From: Psychroflexus salis
Lineage (GTDB): Bacteria; Bacteroidota; Bacteroidia; Flavobacteriales; Flavobacteriaceae
DNA: 64,000 bases
Reading direction: 5' to 3'
NCBI RefSeq assembly: GCF_014640175.1
Contig: NZ_BMGL01000012.1
Coordinates: forward strand, 56,023 to 120,022
A program made the translations under genes and the position numbers. The notes below the pieces were generated by a model. That model made no database searches. It worked only from the letters and a program-made list of their open reading frames with translations, and was not told the origin of the DNA. Shown piece by piece: positions 11,168 through 20,075 of this stretch; positions within the stretch are counted from its first letter, which is position 1; each line of letters begins with the position of its first letter.

Positions 11168-12390
11168 TGAAAAAATTGCTCAAAAATATTGGGCCTAGTA
11201 CTTTAATTGCTGCTGCATTTATTGGTCCAGGTACCATAAGCGTTTGTAGTTTGGCAGGCATTAACTTTGGTTACGATTTACTTTGGGCATTGGTTTTTTC
11301 TATAGTTGCGACTATGGTTTTACAAGAAATGTCGGCACGTTTAGGTTTAGTTACCAGTAAGGATTTAGCAAGTGTTATTCGGATTTATTTTAGCTCAACT
11401 TGGAAAAAATTACTGGCTTTAAGTTTGGTGATTTTAGCTATTGTTTTTGGAAATGCAGCCTACGAAGCCGGAAATATTACGGGAGCAGTTTTAGGCTTAG
11501 ATGCTGTTTTTCAGGTTGCTGAGTTTTCATTTTTAAATCAAAATATCAATATATTACCCATATTAATTGGTTTTGTTTCAATTTTAGTTTTGGCTTTAGG
11601 TTCGTATAAAAAAATTGAAAAAGTACTCATGTTGCTTGTGGTTTTAATGAGTCTATCTTTTGTAATTTCAGCTTTATTAATAGCTCCTAATTGGTTGGAT
11701 ATTTTACAATCGATTTTTGTTCCCCGATTTCCAGAAACTTCACTTACTAGTATTTTAGCGATTGTTGGCACAACGGTGGTGCCTTATAATTTATTTTTAC
11801 ATTCTGCGATTGTACAAGAAAAATGGAAATCTGTAAGTTCTATTAAACATGCGCGTTGGGACATTTTTATAGCCATTGGTTTAGGTGGTTTAGTTTCGGT
11901 TTGTGTCGTTATTGCTGGAGCTGCTTTACATACAAGCGAAATTACTACGCAAGATTTTTCGAGTTTAGCGCTGAGTTTAGCTCCTTTGTATGGAGACTAT
12001 GCAACCTATTTACTGGGATTTGGTTTTTTTGCCGCAGGAATAACATCGAGTATTACTGCTGCTTTAGCCGCAGCTTATGTGTTAAAATCAGCTTTAAATT
12101 GGCAGGGGAAATCAGGAAAAATCTACTTTAAATTAGTTTGGATATTAATTGTTTTAGCTGGAGTTTTGTTTTCAAGTTTAAACATTCAGCCACTTCAATT
12201 AATACAAACTGCGCAAATTAGCAATGCCATTGTTTTGCCTTTTGCCGCCATTTTTTTGTATATTACAGTAAATAATTCTCAATGGATGGGGAAGTATAAA
12301 AACAATGCTCTACAAAAAATTCTAGGTTTACTCATTTTATTGTTTGCTGTCTTTTTAGGAGCTAAAAGTTTATTCTTTTTCTTTTTATGA
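11167..12390 (+). CDS. Nramp-fold transporter lacking metal ligands (YcsG-like)
   Basis: Integral membrane protein of 407 residues with about eleven hydrophobic segments and the Nramp fold. Classical Nramp metal transporters bind Mn/Fe with DPGN in segment 1 and MPH in segment 6. Here the same places read GPGT (20-23, in IGPGTISVC) and VPY (205-207, in VVPYNLFLHS), so Asp, Asn, Met and His ligands are all absent. It sits between DUF2891 and pxpA with one- and four-base overlaps. Bacillus subtilis has an equivalent arrangement (ycsF-ycsG-ycsI-kipI-kipA), where YcsG is an Nramp relative. It is more likely a carrier for 5-oxoproline or a related organic acid than for metal ions. The function is inferred, not shown. 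Confidence 0.88.
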   Translation: MKKLLKNIGPSTLIAAAFIGPGTISVCSLAGINFGYDLLWALVFSIVATMVLQEMSARLGLVTSKDLASVIRIYFSSTWKKLLALSLVILAIVFGNAAYEAGNITGAVLGLDAVFQVAEFSFLNQNINILPILIGFVSILVLALGSYKKIEKVLMLLVVLMSLSFVISALLIAPNWLDILQSIFVPRFPETSLTSILAIVGTTVVPYNLFLHSAIVQEKWKSVSSIKHARWDIFIAIGLGGLVSVCVVIAGAALHTSEITTQDFSSLALSLAPLYGDYATYLLGFGFFAAGITSSITAALAAAYVLKSALNWQGKSGKIYFKLVWILIVLAGVLFSSLNIQPLQLIQTAQISNAIVLPFAAIFLYITVNNSQWMGKYKNNALQKILGLLILLFAVFLGAKSLFFFFL

Positions 12391-13136
12391 TGAAAAAATA
12401 TATGGATATTAATTGTGATTTAGGCGAAGGTGGAACCTTTGATGCAGAAATTATGCCGCTGATTTCTAGCTGTAATATTGCCTGTGGTGGTCATTTTGGA
12501 AACGCGAATAGTCTGAAAACTGCCATGCAACTTGCCATTCAAAATTCTGTTTTTATCGGTGCGCATCCTTCGTATCCCGATGCTATTAACTTTGGAAGAT
12601 TTTCCATGAAAATGAATAAAGAAGACTTAAAAAAAAGTATTCGCCAACAATTGAAGCTTTTTTTTGAAACTGCTAACAAATTAAATGCAAAAGTTCATCA
12701 TGTTAAACCGCATGGTGCATTGTACCACGATGTTGCTTTAAATGTTAGCATTGCAGAATTGTTTTTAGAAGTGGTGAAGGAATTCGATAAGCATATCATT
12801 GTGTATACTGCACCTAATTCGGTTTTACAGGAACTTGAAATCGATAAAGACCGAATTTTTAAAGAAGTTTTTGCAGATCGTGCATATCATACCAATGGTA
12901 ATTTAGTAAGTAGGAGTAATGTTAATGCTGTTTTAGCGAATGCAGAAGCCGTATCTAAACAAGTTTTAGACTTGGCTACCAAAAACAAAGTAAAAAGTGT
13001 AGAAGGTAAACTTTTACTTCTTAATTTCGATACCATTTGCTTTCATAGCGATTCGCCCAATGCATTAAAAAATTTAGAATCGGTGCATCAAATTTTAAAT
13101 GAAAACCACATTAAAATTAGAAAGGCTAATGCATAA
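12387..13136 (+). CDS. pxpA: 5-oxoprolinase subunit PxpA (LamB/YcsF family)
   Basis: Cytosolic subunit of ATP-dependent 5-oxoprolinase, which opens 5-oxoproline to glutamate together with PxpB and PxpC. At 249 residues it has normal length. It carries the family start DINCDLGEG (7-15), IACGGHFGN (31-39) and VKPHGALYHD (106-115), expected near the active site. Two tandem ATG codons (12387, 12390) could serve as start; both overlap the end of the transporter gene. Translational coupling along the operon is likely. An older annotation as lactam utilisation protein LamB would refer to the same family. Confidence 0.95.
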   Translation: MMKKYMDINCDLGEGGTFDAEIMPLISSCNIACGGHFGNANSLKTAMQLAIQNSVFIGAHPSYPDAINFGRFSMKMNKEDLKKSIRQQLKLFFETANKLNAKVHHVKPHGALYHDVALNVSIAELFLEVVKEFDKHIIVYTAPNSVLQELEIDKDRIFKEVFADRAYHTNGNLVSRSNVNAVLANAEAVSKQVLDLATKNKVKSVEGKLLLLNFDTICFHSDSPNALKNLESVHQILNENHIKIRKANA

Positions 13137-13869
13137 ATTAAAACGTATTTTTCAACTGGGTGAACAAGTGCTTTTAGTGGAATTCGACATGTCAATTTCT
13201 ACTGAAGATTTAAACGTTTTACTGCATTATAAAATTCAACTTGAAGATAAATACAAAAACAAAAATGTTGAAATTACAAATACATATACTTGTCTTTCAA
13301 TTCGATTTAAAAATGCTAATGAATTTAATCTGAATACTGAAAAACAATTAATTAAGAGTTTTATTGAATGTATTAGTTTAAATGAAAATAACTCGAAATT
13401 TAGTCCTAGTGTATATCATATTCCTGTTTGTTATAAAGAAGAGTTTGCACCCGATTTAGCTTTTTTAGCTGGACAATTACAATTAGAACAAGAAGAAATA
13501 ATTCGTTTACACAGTCAAGCAACTTATACTGTTTATTTCATTGGGTTTTTACCCGGATTTCCCTATTTGGGTGGTTTGAACGAAAAATTGCATTTTCCAA
13601 GAAAAAATACACCCCGACTCAAAATACCAAAAGGAAGTGTAGGTATTGGTGGTCAACAAACTGGAATTTACCCGAGTTCAAGCCCAGGCGGATGGCAACT
13701 CATTGGCAATTGTCCCTTGGAAATATTTGATGTACGCCGAAAAACACCTAGCTTGTTTCAAGCAGGCGATCAAATTCAATTTAAAGTTGTGGATAAAAAG
13801 GAACATAAAGAAATACAAACACAAGTAGAAGCCGGAATTTACCACATTAAATCTACTACACATGATTAA
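13099..13869 (+). CDS. pxpB: 5-oxoprolinase subunit PxpB (KipI family)
   Basis: Carboxyltransferase-like subunit, KipI type, paired with PxpC. The motif FIGFLPGFPYLGGL (147-160) and the PRLKIPKGSVGIGG segment are diagnostic. The frame can start at ATG 13099 (38-base overlap with pxpA) or ATG 13129 (8-base overlap, giving MHKLKRIFQLGEQ). The second start fits the family better, because homologues begin just before the QLGEQVLLVEF strand. The protein is otherwise full length (246 or 256 residues). In B. subtilis KipI also inhibits the sporulation kinase KinA; no such role is expected here. Confidence 0.93.
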   Translation: MKTTLKLERLMHKLKRIFQLGEQVLLVEFDMSISTEDLNVLLHYKIQLEDKYKNKNVEITNTYTCLSIRFKNANEFNLNTEKQLIKSFIECISLNENNSKFSPSVYHIPVCYKEEFAPDLAFLAGQLQLEQEEIIRLHSQATYTVYFIGFLPGFPYLGGLNEKLHFPRKNTPRLKIPKGSVGIGGQQTGIYPSSSPGGWQLIGNCPLEIFDVRRKTPSLFQAGDQIQFKVVDKKEHKEIQTQVEAGIYHIKSTTHD

Positions 13870-14722
13870 GGTTTTACATCCAGGTTTACATACCACTTTC
13901 CAAGATATAGGCCGTTTTGGTGTAGCTCAATATGCAATTCCACAATCGGGAGTTATGGATGAGTATGCTGCCAAATTAGCCAATTTATTGCTTCAAAATA
14001 AAGCGAATTACCCTGTTTTAGAAATTAGCTTATTCGGGCCGAAATTGCTATTTGAAAAGGAAACTGAACTTGTTTGTACGGGTTTAAAAGCTAAAATTCA
14101 ATTAAATTCGGTTGAAGTTCCTATCAATGAAGTTTTGGCTGTAAAAAAAGGAGATGTATTGCACATTCAACAAGTTAGCGAAGGAAATTATGTGTATTTG
14201 GCTTGCAATGGTGGTTTTATTAGCGATGTAGTTTTTAATTCAAGAAGTTTTTACGAAGGTATTACCCCGCAAGAAAAAGTTGAAAAACAAGATGAATTAG
14301 CAATGTCTAATTCTTATCAATTAGCAAGAGCTTCAACTGAAAAACATGCACAATTAAAGTTTCAAAAAGAGCAGTATAAAAATGATATTTTAGAAGTTTT
14401 TGAAGGTCCCGAATTTCATTGTTTATCTCAAGTTCAGCAAGATAAATTATTGAATGCTAAATTTCATCTTTCTAAAAATTACAATCGTATGGCTTTTCAA
14501 ATAGAAGAAATTTTTTCTAACCAATTGGAATCGATAATTACTTCGCCTGTAATTCCAGGCACCGTACAATTAACACCCGATGGAAAATTGATTGTTTTAA
14601 TGAAAGATGCTCAAATCACAGGGGGTTATCCTCGTGTTTTGCAGTTGGGTAGAAAAGCTATTTCGCTTTTAGCACAAAAAAGACAAAATGAAGCTATACA
14701 ATTTCAAAAATTGAAGATATAG
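13862..14722 (+). CDS. pxpC: 5-oxoprolinase subunit PxpC (KipA, biotin-dependent carboxyltransferase-like)
   Basis: Third subunit of the bacterial 5-oxoprolinase, 286 residues, beginning IKVLHPGLHTTFQDIGR, the family hallmark, and containing IPQSGVMDEYAAKLAN (27-42) and the C-terminal TGGYPRVLQLGR. It overlaps pxpB by eight bases and ends the operon four bases before the stop of the convergent binding-protein-like gene. No hairpin terminator is seen there. Together the five overlapping genes 10058-14722 look like one transcript dedicated to scavenging or recycling 5-oxoproline. Confidence 0.94.
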   Translation: MIKVLHPGLHTTFQDIGRFGVAQYAIPQSGVMDEYAAKLANLLLQNKANYPVLEISLFGPKLLFEKETELVCTGLKAKIQLNSVEVPINEVLAVKKGDVLHIQQVSEGNYVYLACNGGFISDVVFNSRSFYEGITPQEKVEKQDELAMSNSYQLARASTEKHAQLKFQKEQYKNDILEVFEGPEFHCLSQVQQDKLLNAKFHLSKNYNRMAFQIEEIFSNQLESIITSPVIPGTVQLTPDGKLIVLMKDAQITGGYPRVLQLGRKAISLLAQKRQNEAIQFQKLKI

Positions 14723-14725
14723 CCA

Positions 14726-15529
14726 TTATAAACTTTTTAAATCTGGTTTTACATCTTGAAATTTATCTGAAACTAGAGGGTTTTTTAAGGTAATGAGTCT
14801 TCGTTCATTTAAATGAAGTTGTTTTTTTATGTTCGCATAAAAAGTATTGAAAATATGATTTAAAACACCATTGTTTAAAATTTGTTCAAGGCCTTTTTCG
14901 ATGCGTTTTGCCAATTCAATTTTGTTTGCATTTACATAAAAGACCAAGGGAAAAGGGTAGAAGAGCAGTACCTTTTTTTCCATCATTAAATCTTCATATT
15001 TAGCCGCATTTTGATTTAAAATATCTATTACTTCGTTTGTTCCAAAGCTACAATAATCGAATTCTTTGGCTGAGAGTCGAGCAAAAATATCTTCGAAATT
15101 TCCTTTTTCTACCACCTTAAATTTATTGTGTTTAAACACATCTACATCGCTCCAGCTTTCTGGTATACCCTGTTTTAAATGCTGCAATTCAGTAATTGAA
15201 TTAATCTTTGTAAATAAATGCTCATCACTTTTTCTAATGATTAATAGGCGATAACCTAACAAGTTTTTTGCAATTGGAAGATTAACAACAATTTTATGGA
15301 TGTTTTCAAATTTTTTATTGCCTGCAACCGTAACCAATAAATCAGCATTTTTCTCGGTAAACACCTTGTATTCATGATGACCTGGATAGTCTGTTGAATT
15401 CTCTTTTAAGGTGTATTTTGGGTATTCATGTTTAGTAGCTTCTAATACAGCTTCTAAAATCTTTGATTCGTAAGTTTGGCGAGCCTTAGATCGGTTTCCG
15501 CTCCAAAAATTGATTGTTTGTATTGACAT
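14726..15529 (-). CDS. Type 2 periplasmic-binding-fold protein without signal peptide
   Basis: Protein of 267 residues that looks like the two-lobed family 3 solute-binding fold: strand-helix start QTINFWSG, then KVFTEKNADLLVTVAG, GYRLLIIRKSD (lobe crossing) and LVFYVNANKIELAKRIEKG (second lobe). Unlike transported binding proteins it begins MSIQTINFW, with no hydrophobic leader or lipobox, and no in-frame start codon upstream provides one. It begins 15 bases after the RDD gene on the same strand, so the two are probably co-transcribed. It may be a cytosolic ligand sensor or a diverged exported protein. I do not recognise a specific family. Confidence 0.6.
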   Translation of the reverse strand: MSIQTINFWSGNRSKARQTYESKILEAVLEATKHEYPKYTLKENSTDYPGHHEYKVFTEKNADLLVTVAGNKKFENIHKIVVNLPIAKNLLGYRLLIIRKSDEHLFTKINSITELQHLKQGIPESWSDVDVFKHNKFKVVEKGNFEDIFARLSAKEFDYCSFGTNEVIDILNQNAAKYEDLMMEKKVLLFYPFPLVFYVNANKIELAKRIEKGLEQILNNGVLNHIFNTFYANIKKQLHLNERRLITLKNPLVSDKFQDVKPDLKSL

Positions 15530-15544
15530 GTAGTTGATTTTTAT

Positions 15545-16258
15545 CTATTGCTGAGCGTAATAGGTATAATCTGTTAAAACACGGTCTACAAATCCAATTG
15601 GTTTTTCATCATACTCTTTTAAATCCATTTGTTCGGCTAATTTTTTACTAAGCATTAAAATTACTTTGTGATTTCCAGTAGACTTTGCCTTTTTATAAAT
15701 GCGGTTTGCTTTTTGAATATCTACATCATTAAAGATAGTTACCTGCGGATATTTTGGCGTATAATTTTCAGGCAAATAGGTAGCCACTGTTTTGGTAAAA
15801 CCTGTTTTTCTACGCTCATTAATAACCGTTGTTTTGGCTGCCAAGTCTCCAAGACGTTGTCCACGCTGTGTGCTTAAAATACATACAATGGCAATGCTAC
15901 CAGTAAAAATAAAATCGATGGGTCTAATTAACCAACGTATTAAATAATTTGAAAACTTTGCCTTGCTTCCGTCAAGACAAACTACTCTAATTTGTATAGC
16001 TTTCTTCCCTAAACTTTGACCATTATTAAAAATTTCGAATAATAAATGGTATAGAAAAATAGGAAGTAAAAAAACAAGTTGAAAAACCCAACTTTCAAAA
16101 TTATCCATTCCAGAAGCATTGGCTAAAAACAAAAAAAGAATTACATAAGCTACAATAACCAATCCATCAATTAAATAGGCAAGCATTCGGTCTGTTATAG
16201 AAGCAACTTGTTGAGTAATAGTAATATTTTGTGCAGTTTGAATGCTATATTTATTCAT
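15545..16258 (-). CDS. RDD family membrane protein
   Basis: Protein of 237 residues with the RDD domain at about 20-145: a first membrane helix after RMLAYLIDGLVIV, a second near VFQLVFLLPIFLYHLL, then NGQSLGKKAIQIRVV and a third around IDFIFTGSIAIVCIL, ending QRGQRLGDLAAKTTVI. A soluble C-terminal part of about 80 residues follows. Its start codon lies only 34 bases from that of the divergent SpoIIM-like gene. RDD, SpoIIM, DUF4129, DUF4350, MoxR and DUF58 genes recur together in distant bacteria, so this protein is probably part of that membrane system. Molecular function is unknown. Confidence 0.88.
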   Translation of the reverse strand: MNKYSIQTAQNITITQQVASITDRMLAYLIDGLVIVAYVILFLFLANASGMDNFESWVFQLVFLLPIFLYHLLFEIFNNGQSLGKKAIQIRVVCLDGSKAKFSNYLIRWLIRPIDFIFTGSIAIVCILSTQRGQRLGDLAAKTTVINERRKTGFTKTVATYLPENYTPKYPQVTIFNDVDIQKANRIYKKAKSTGNHKVILMLSKKLAEQMDLKEYDEKPIGFVDRVLTDYTYYAQQ

Positions 16259-16292
16259 AATTGTTTTAAATTTGGTTGCTTATATTTAATCT

Positions 16293-17261
16293 ATGCGAGA
16301 AGCAGCGTTCATCAAGCAAAATAAGAACAAATGGATAAAATTTGAAAGCGTTCTGCAAAATAATGCAAAACTTTCTCCAGACCAGCTTTCCAATTTATAT
16401 TTAAATGTAACTGAAGACTTAAGTTACAGTCAAACTTTTTATCCTAATAGTGAAACAACTAGCTATTTAAATGAGCTTGCATCTATTTCGCACCAAAAAA
16501 TATACAAAAGCAAAAAAGAATCTAGAAATCGATTTTACCGTTTTTATTTTCAAGAGTTTCCTTTGGCCTTTAAAAAACACCATCCGCAATTGTTGTTGGC
16601 TTTTTCAATTTTTTTGGTATTTAGTATTATTGGCGCTTATTCGGCATCGGTAGACGATAGTTTTGTTCGCTTAATTTTAGGAGACGGTTACGTGAATATG
16701 ACCTTAGCCAACATAGAAAATGGCGATCCTATGGCGGTTTATAAAAAAGCAAACCAAGCCGATATGTTTATGGGAATTACGGTGAATAACATTCGTGTTT
16801 CTTTAACGGCTTTTGCATATGGTCTCTTTTTTGGTTTAGGTAGCATTTTTATCGCCATGCAAAATGGAATAATGTTGGGTTCGTTTCAGTATTTTTTTTA
16901 TGACCAAGGCCTACTTTGGGAGTCTGCAAGAACAATTTGGATACATGGCACGATTGAAATTTCAGTGATTATTATAGCTACTTGTGCTGGAATTGTTGTA
17001 GGAAAAGGAATGTTGTTTCCAGGAACTTATTCACGGCTTCAATCTTTTATTAATGGTGTTAAATCTGGACTAAAAATCGTAATTAGTACGGTTCCTTTTT
17101 TTATAGTTGCCGGATTCTTAGAAGGTTTTGTTACTCGATATACCCAAATGCCCGATGCATTAGCAATTTGTATTATACTGGCATCGTTATTTTTAATTAT
17201 ATACTACTATGTATTACACCCTATTCAACTAAACAAAAAACAACATGCAACAAACATTTAA
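16293..17261 (+). CDS. Stage II sporulation protein M (SpoIIM/DUF95) family membrane protein
   Basis: Protein of 322 residues. A soluble N-terminal region of about 100 residues (MREAAFIKQNKNKWIKFES) is followed by hydrophobic segments near 105-125, 170-195, 210-240, 260-280 and 290-310. The segment TVNNIRVSLTAFAYGLFFG (about 169-187) is typical of the SpoIIM family. In endospore formers SpoIIM belongs to the peptidoglycan-degrading DMP complex; this organism is not a spore former, so the role must differ. It is the first gene of a run of seven plus-strand genes with overlaps, ending with rdgB. A near-consensus box TATATTTA lies at 16281-16288, which would make the message almost leaderless. 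Confidence 0.88.
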   Translation: MREAAFIKQNKNKWIKFESVLQNNAKLSPDQLSNLYLNVTEDLSYSQTFYPNSETTSYLNELASISHQKIYKSKKESRNRFYRFYFQEFPLAFKKHHPQLLLAFSIFLVFSIIGAYSASVDDSFVRLILGDGYVNMTLANIENGDPMAVYKKANQADMFMGITVNNIRVSLTAFAYGLFFGLGSIFIAMQNGIMLGSFQYFFYDQGLLWESARTIWIHGTIEISVIIIATCAGIVVGKGMLFPGTYSRLQSFINGVKSGLKIVISTVPFFIVAGFLEGFVTRYTQMPDALAICIILASLFLIIYYYVLHPIQLNKKQHATNI

Positions 17262-18120
17262 ATTTGAAAAAGAACGCGAATTAGGCGATGTAATTACCGA
17301 TACTTTTGTTTTTATTCGAGAACAATTCAAATCGCTTGCGCAGATATTTGCAAAAATTATTCTACCATTTTTGGTGGTTAATTTAGCCATAAGTTTATAC
17401 TATCAATATGCTGCGCTGCATGTAAGCAATGATATATTAAGTCAAAACAGCGCTTTTGATATTTTTAATAACATTTCTCAACTCATCTTACCCTTAATCT
17501 TAACCATAATTTCAGCTGTGTTGTTTTATACGGTTAGTTATTTAGCCATACTTTGTAGCATAAAAAGTTATGTTTTAAAAGGTGAAATTGAAATCGAATA
17601 CGTACAGTCTGAAGTAAAACAGAAGTTTTGGAGTATGTTGGGTTTACTTATAGTAAGTTTTATTATAATTTTTGTTTCTGCTTTATTATGTGTATTACCA
17701 GTTTTCTATTTTATGGTTCCAGTTTCCATAATGTACTCGATTATGGTTTTCGAAGACCGGTCGGTTGGCGATACTATTTCTCATGCTTTTGAGCTAATTA
17801 AAGAAAACTTTTGGATGACATTACTCACCATTATTGTTGTATTTCTTATTATTGGTTTTGCTTCAGGAATTTTTCAAGTACCCCTTATAATTTACTCATT
17901 ATTCAATCAAATTTCTGCATTAGAAGCTAGAACGGTAGATTATAATGCAGCAGTTGAAACCGATTGGGTTTTCTTAATTTTAAACACACTAGGTACGCTA
18001 GGTTCTAGCGTTTTATCTTTAGTTAGTTTAATTTCATTTTCATTAGTATATTACAATTTAAATGAAAAACACAACCTAACGGGAACGGCACAGGAAATTG
18101 ACTCTATAGGTAATAATTAA
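17245..18120 (+). CDS. Polytopic membrane protein of the MoxR locus
   Basis: Protein of 291 residues with about six hydrophobic stretches (roughly 40-62, 75-115, 130-165, 185-215, 240-275) and a charged N-terminus MQQTFKFEKERELGDVITD. This N-terminal pattern resembles membrane proteins annotated as glycerophosphodiester phosphodiesterase membrane-domain or DUF4013-like, but I cannot assign a family firmly. It overlaps the SpoIIM-like gene by 17 bases and its stop shares a base with the start of the DUF4129 gene, so it is part of the same translational unit. Confidence 0.75.
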   Translation: MQQTFKFEKERELGDVITDTFVFIREQFKSLAQIFAKIILPFLVVNLAISLYYQYAALHVSNDILSQNSAFDIFNNISQLILPLILTIISAVLFYTVSYLAILCSIKSYVLKGEIEIEYVQSEVKQKFWSMLGLLIVSFIIIFVSALLCVLPVFYFMVPVSIMYSIMVFEDRSVGDTISHAFELIKENFWMTLLTIIVVFLIIGFASGIFQVPLIIYSLFNQISALEARTVDYNAAVETDWVFLILNTLGTLGSSVLSLVSLISFSLVYYNLNEKHNLTGTAQEIDSIGNN

Positions 18121-18863
18121 TGCATAACTACTTCATTTGTATTTCTATATTTTTAATCCAATTTGTTGGTTTTTCTAACCCGCAAAAAGATAGTCTTGTG
18201 GTAGATAAAAATTCCATAGATAAATCTTTAGAAATAAAAGAGTCTGTAATACAAGAAATAAAATCTAAATCGGAATTCGATTATCAGAAGCAATTCCAGC
18301 AAGAATCTTGGTGGGATGATTTTACCGAATGGCTTAACGGGAAATGGAAGGATTTGCTACAAGCGATTTTTGGCGATATTGAACCTGATAGTTTTGTGTA
18401 TTTCGTTACGCAAATTTTACCTTATTTAATTCTTGGACTTGTAATTATATTTATTATTTGGTTATTCATTAAGCTGAATCCAGGACAAAATGTATTAGCA
18501 GAGCCAAAAAGAGATAAAGTCTATTTTTCAAATGAAGAGGAATTAATAAAAACCAAAGATTTAAATAAATTGAAAGCCGATGCAATGGCTAACAATAATT
18601 TTAGATTAGCGGTTAGGTATTGGTATTTGTTAATATTAAAAGACTTGGACGATTTAGAACTCATTGCATACGAATTTGAAAAAACAAATTCAGATTATGC
18701 TCAAGAATTACAAAATTTAAGTTTTGCAAATTCATTTAAACAAACCACTAATTATTACAATTTTGCTTGGTATGGTGGATTTGATGTCAACGAACTACAG
18801 TTTCAAAAAATAGATCGCTTATTTATTCAGCTTCAACAACAAATAAACAAAAAGCATGAGTAA
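18120..18863 (+). CDS. DUF4129 domain membrane protein
   Basis: Protein of 247 residues with a signal-like N-terminus (MHNYFICISIFLIQFVGFS), a short extracytoplasmic stretch containing WWDDFTEWLNGKW, one transmembrane segment near 95-115 (FVTQILPYLILGLVIIFII) and a cytoplasmic DUF4129 domain from about 140 onward, recognised by FRLAVRYWYLLILKDLDD. DUF4129 domains are found at the C-termini of transglutaminase-like proteins and in MoxR/DUF58 loci. The gene overlaps the preceding and following genes by one and eight bases. Confidence 0.82.
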   Translation: MHNYFICISIFLIQFVGFSNPQKDSLVVDKNSIDKSLEIKESVIQEIKSKSEFDYQKQFQQESWWDDFTEWLNGKWKDLLQAIFGDIEPDSFVYFVTQILPYLILGLVIIFIIWLFIKLNPGQNVLAEPKRDKVYFSNEEELIKTKDLNKLKADAMANNNFRLAVRYWYLLILKDLDDLELIAYEFEKTNSDYAQELQNLSFANSFKQTTNYYNFAWYGGFDVNELQFQKIDRLFIQLQQQINKKHE

Positions 18864-20073
18864 ATCGTATAAAATAATCTTAGGGGGTTTGCTCATAATC
18901 ATAGCATTAAGCATTTTTATGGAAGCGAATCGGCCAATGCCACTAAACTGGATGCCAAACTACTCTAAAAAAGCATCTACACCTTTGGGAGCAAAGGCCA
19001 TTAATTTATATTTTGAAAATTTAATTGAAACTAAAAAGCATATTCAAGAAATACATAAACCTACATTTGAAGCTTTTCAAAACAATGAAATTAATGATGC
19101 TGCTAGTTTGCTTTTTTTTAATAATTATCTTGATTTAGATGAAGAAACTACAGATCAATTATTAAACTGGGTAGATAATGGAAACACGGTATATATTTCT
19201 GCGATTAACTTTCCGTCTTCTTTAAAAGACACACTGAATTTAAACACGAAGAGATTCAACTTTCAGTACCAATTTAATTACGAAAGTGAATTAGCACTTA
19301 CCAATCCTAACCTAAGTAAACAGGTTTTTCCGAGTGCAACTGATTACAATATTTATTATTTTTCAGAATTAGATACCTTAAATCAACGTGTTTTAGGCTA
19401 CGCTAAACCGATTTCAGAAAATGATATAGAACCCGATAAAAACAAAAAACTTGTCAATTTTATTGAAGCTCCATTTGGAGAAGGAAAGTTTTATTTGCAC
19501 TCATTTACACCTGCTTTCGGAAATCATTTTTTTGTAAACGAAACTAATTACGAATATACCTTAGCTAGTTTGCAGTACATTAATTGGGAAAATCCAGTTT
19601 ATATAGATCAATACTATAAAACAGGAAGAGAACAAGTTGATAGTTTATTGTATTACGTAATTCAAAATAAAGCTTTAAAGTGGGCTTATTATACCTGTAT
19701 TTTTGCAGCCTTGTTGTTTGTATTTATACAAGGAAAACGGAAGCAAAAACCCATTCCAATTCGAGAGCCACTTGCCAATAAAACATATGAATTTACAAAA
19801 ACCGTAGCCCATATGTTTTTAGAAGAAAATGCGAATAAAGACATTGCTACTAAACAAATTAAGTTGTTATTGCATTACATTCGTAAGCAGTACGGATTAT
19901 CAACTAAAACAATTAATGAAAAGTTTTATAAAGAGTTGGCTGCTAAAACAGGATTAAGTTTCAATTTAGTTCAACAAACTTTTCTTCATATTCAATATAT
20001 TGAAGAGCAGTCTAGCATAAGTAAAGATGAACTTTTAAAGTTCAATGAGTTTGTTCAAAAAATAAAAAATTAG
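18856..20073 (+). CDS. DUF4350 domain membrane protein
   Basis: Protein of 405 residues with an N-terminal membrane helix (IILGGLLIIIALSIFM), a periplasmic domain of about 250 residues with the DUF4350 pattern (TPLGAKAINLYFENL near 42-56, LLNWVDNGNTVYIS, GEGKFYLHSFTPAF), a second helix near 278-294 (WAYYTCIFAALLFVFI) and a cytoplasmic helical tail. The middle domain resembles the glutamine-amidotransferase-like fold that DUF4350 proteins are thought to adopt. The gene overlaps the DUF4129 gene and is followed after two bases by the MoxR ATPase gene. Confidence 0.82.
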   Translation: MSKSYKIILGGLLIIIALSIFMEANRPMPLNWMPNYSKKASTPLGAKAINLYFENLIETKKHIQEIHKPTFEAFQNNEINDAASLLFFNNYLDLDEETTDQLLNWVDNGNTVYISAINFPSSLKDTLNLNTKRFNFQYQFNYESELALTNPNLSKQVFPSATDYNIYYFSELDTLNQRVLGYAKPISENDIEPDKNKKLVNFIEAPFGEGKFYLHSFTPAFGNHFFVNETNYEYTLASLQYINWENPVYIDQYYKTGREQVDSLLYYVIQNKALKWAYYTCIFAALLFVFIQGKRKQKPIPIREPLANKTYEFTKTVAHMFLEENANKDIATKQIKLLLHYIRKQYGLSTKTINEKFYKELAAKTGLSFNLVQQTFLHIQYIEEQSSISKDELLKFNEFVQKIKN

Positions 20074-20075
20074 TC

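Noticed and set aside
16293..17261. Evidence of endospore formation from the SpoIIM-like protein
   Set aside because: SpoIIM-family proteins are widespread in non-sporulating bacteria; no other sporulation gene is seen.
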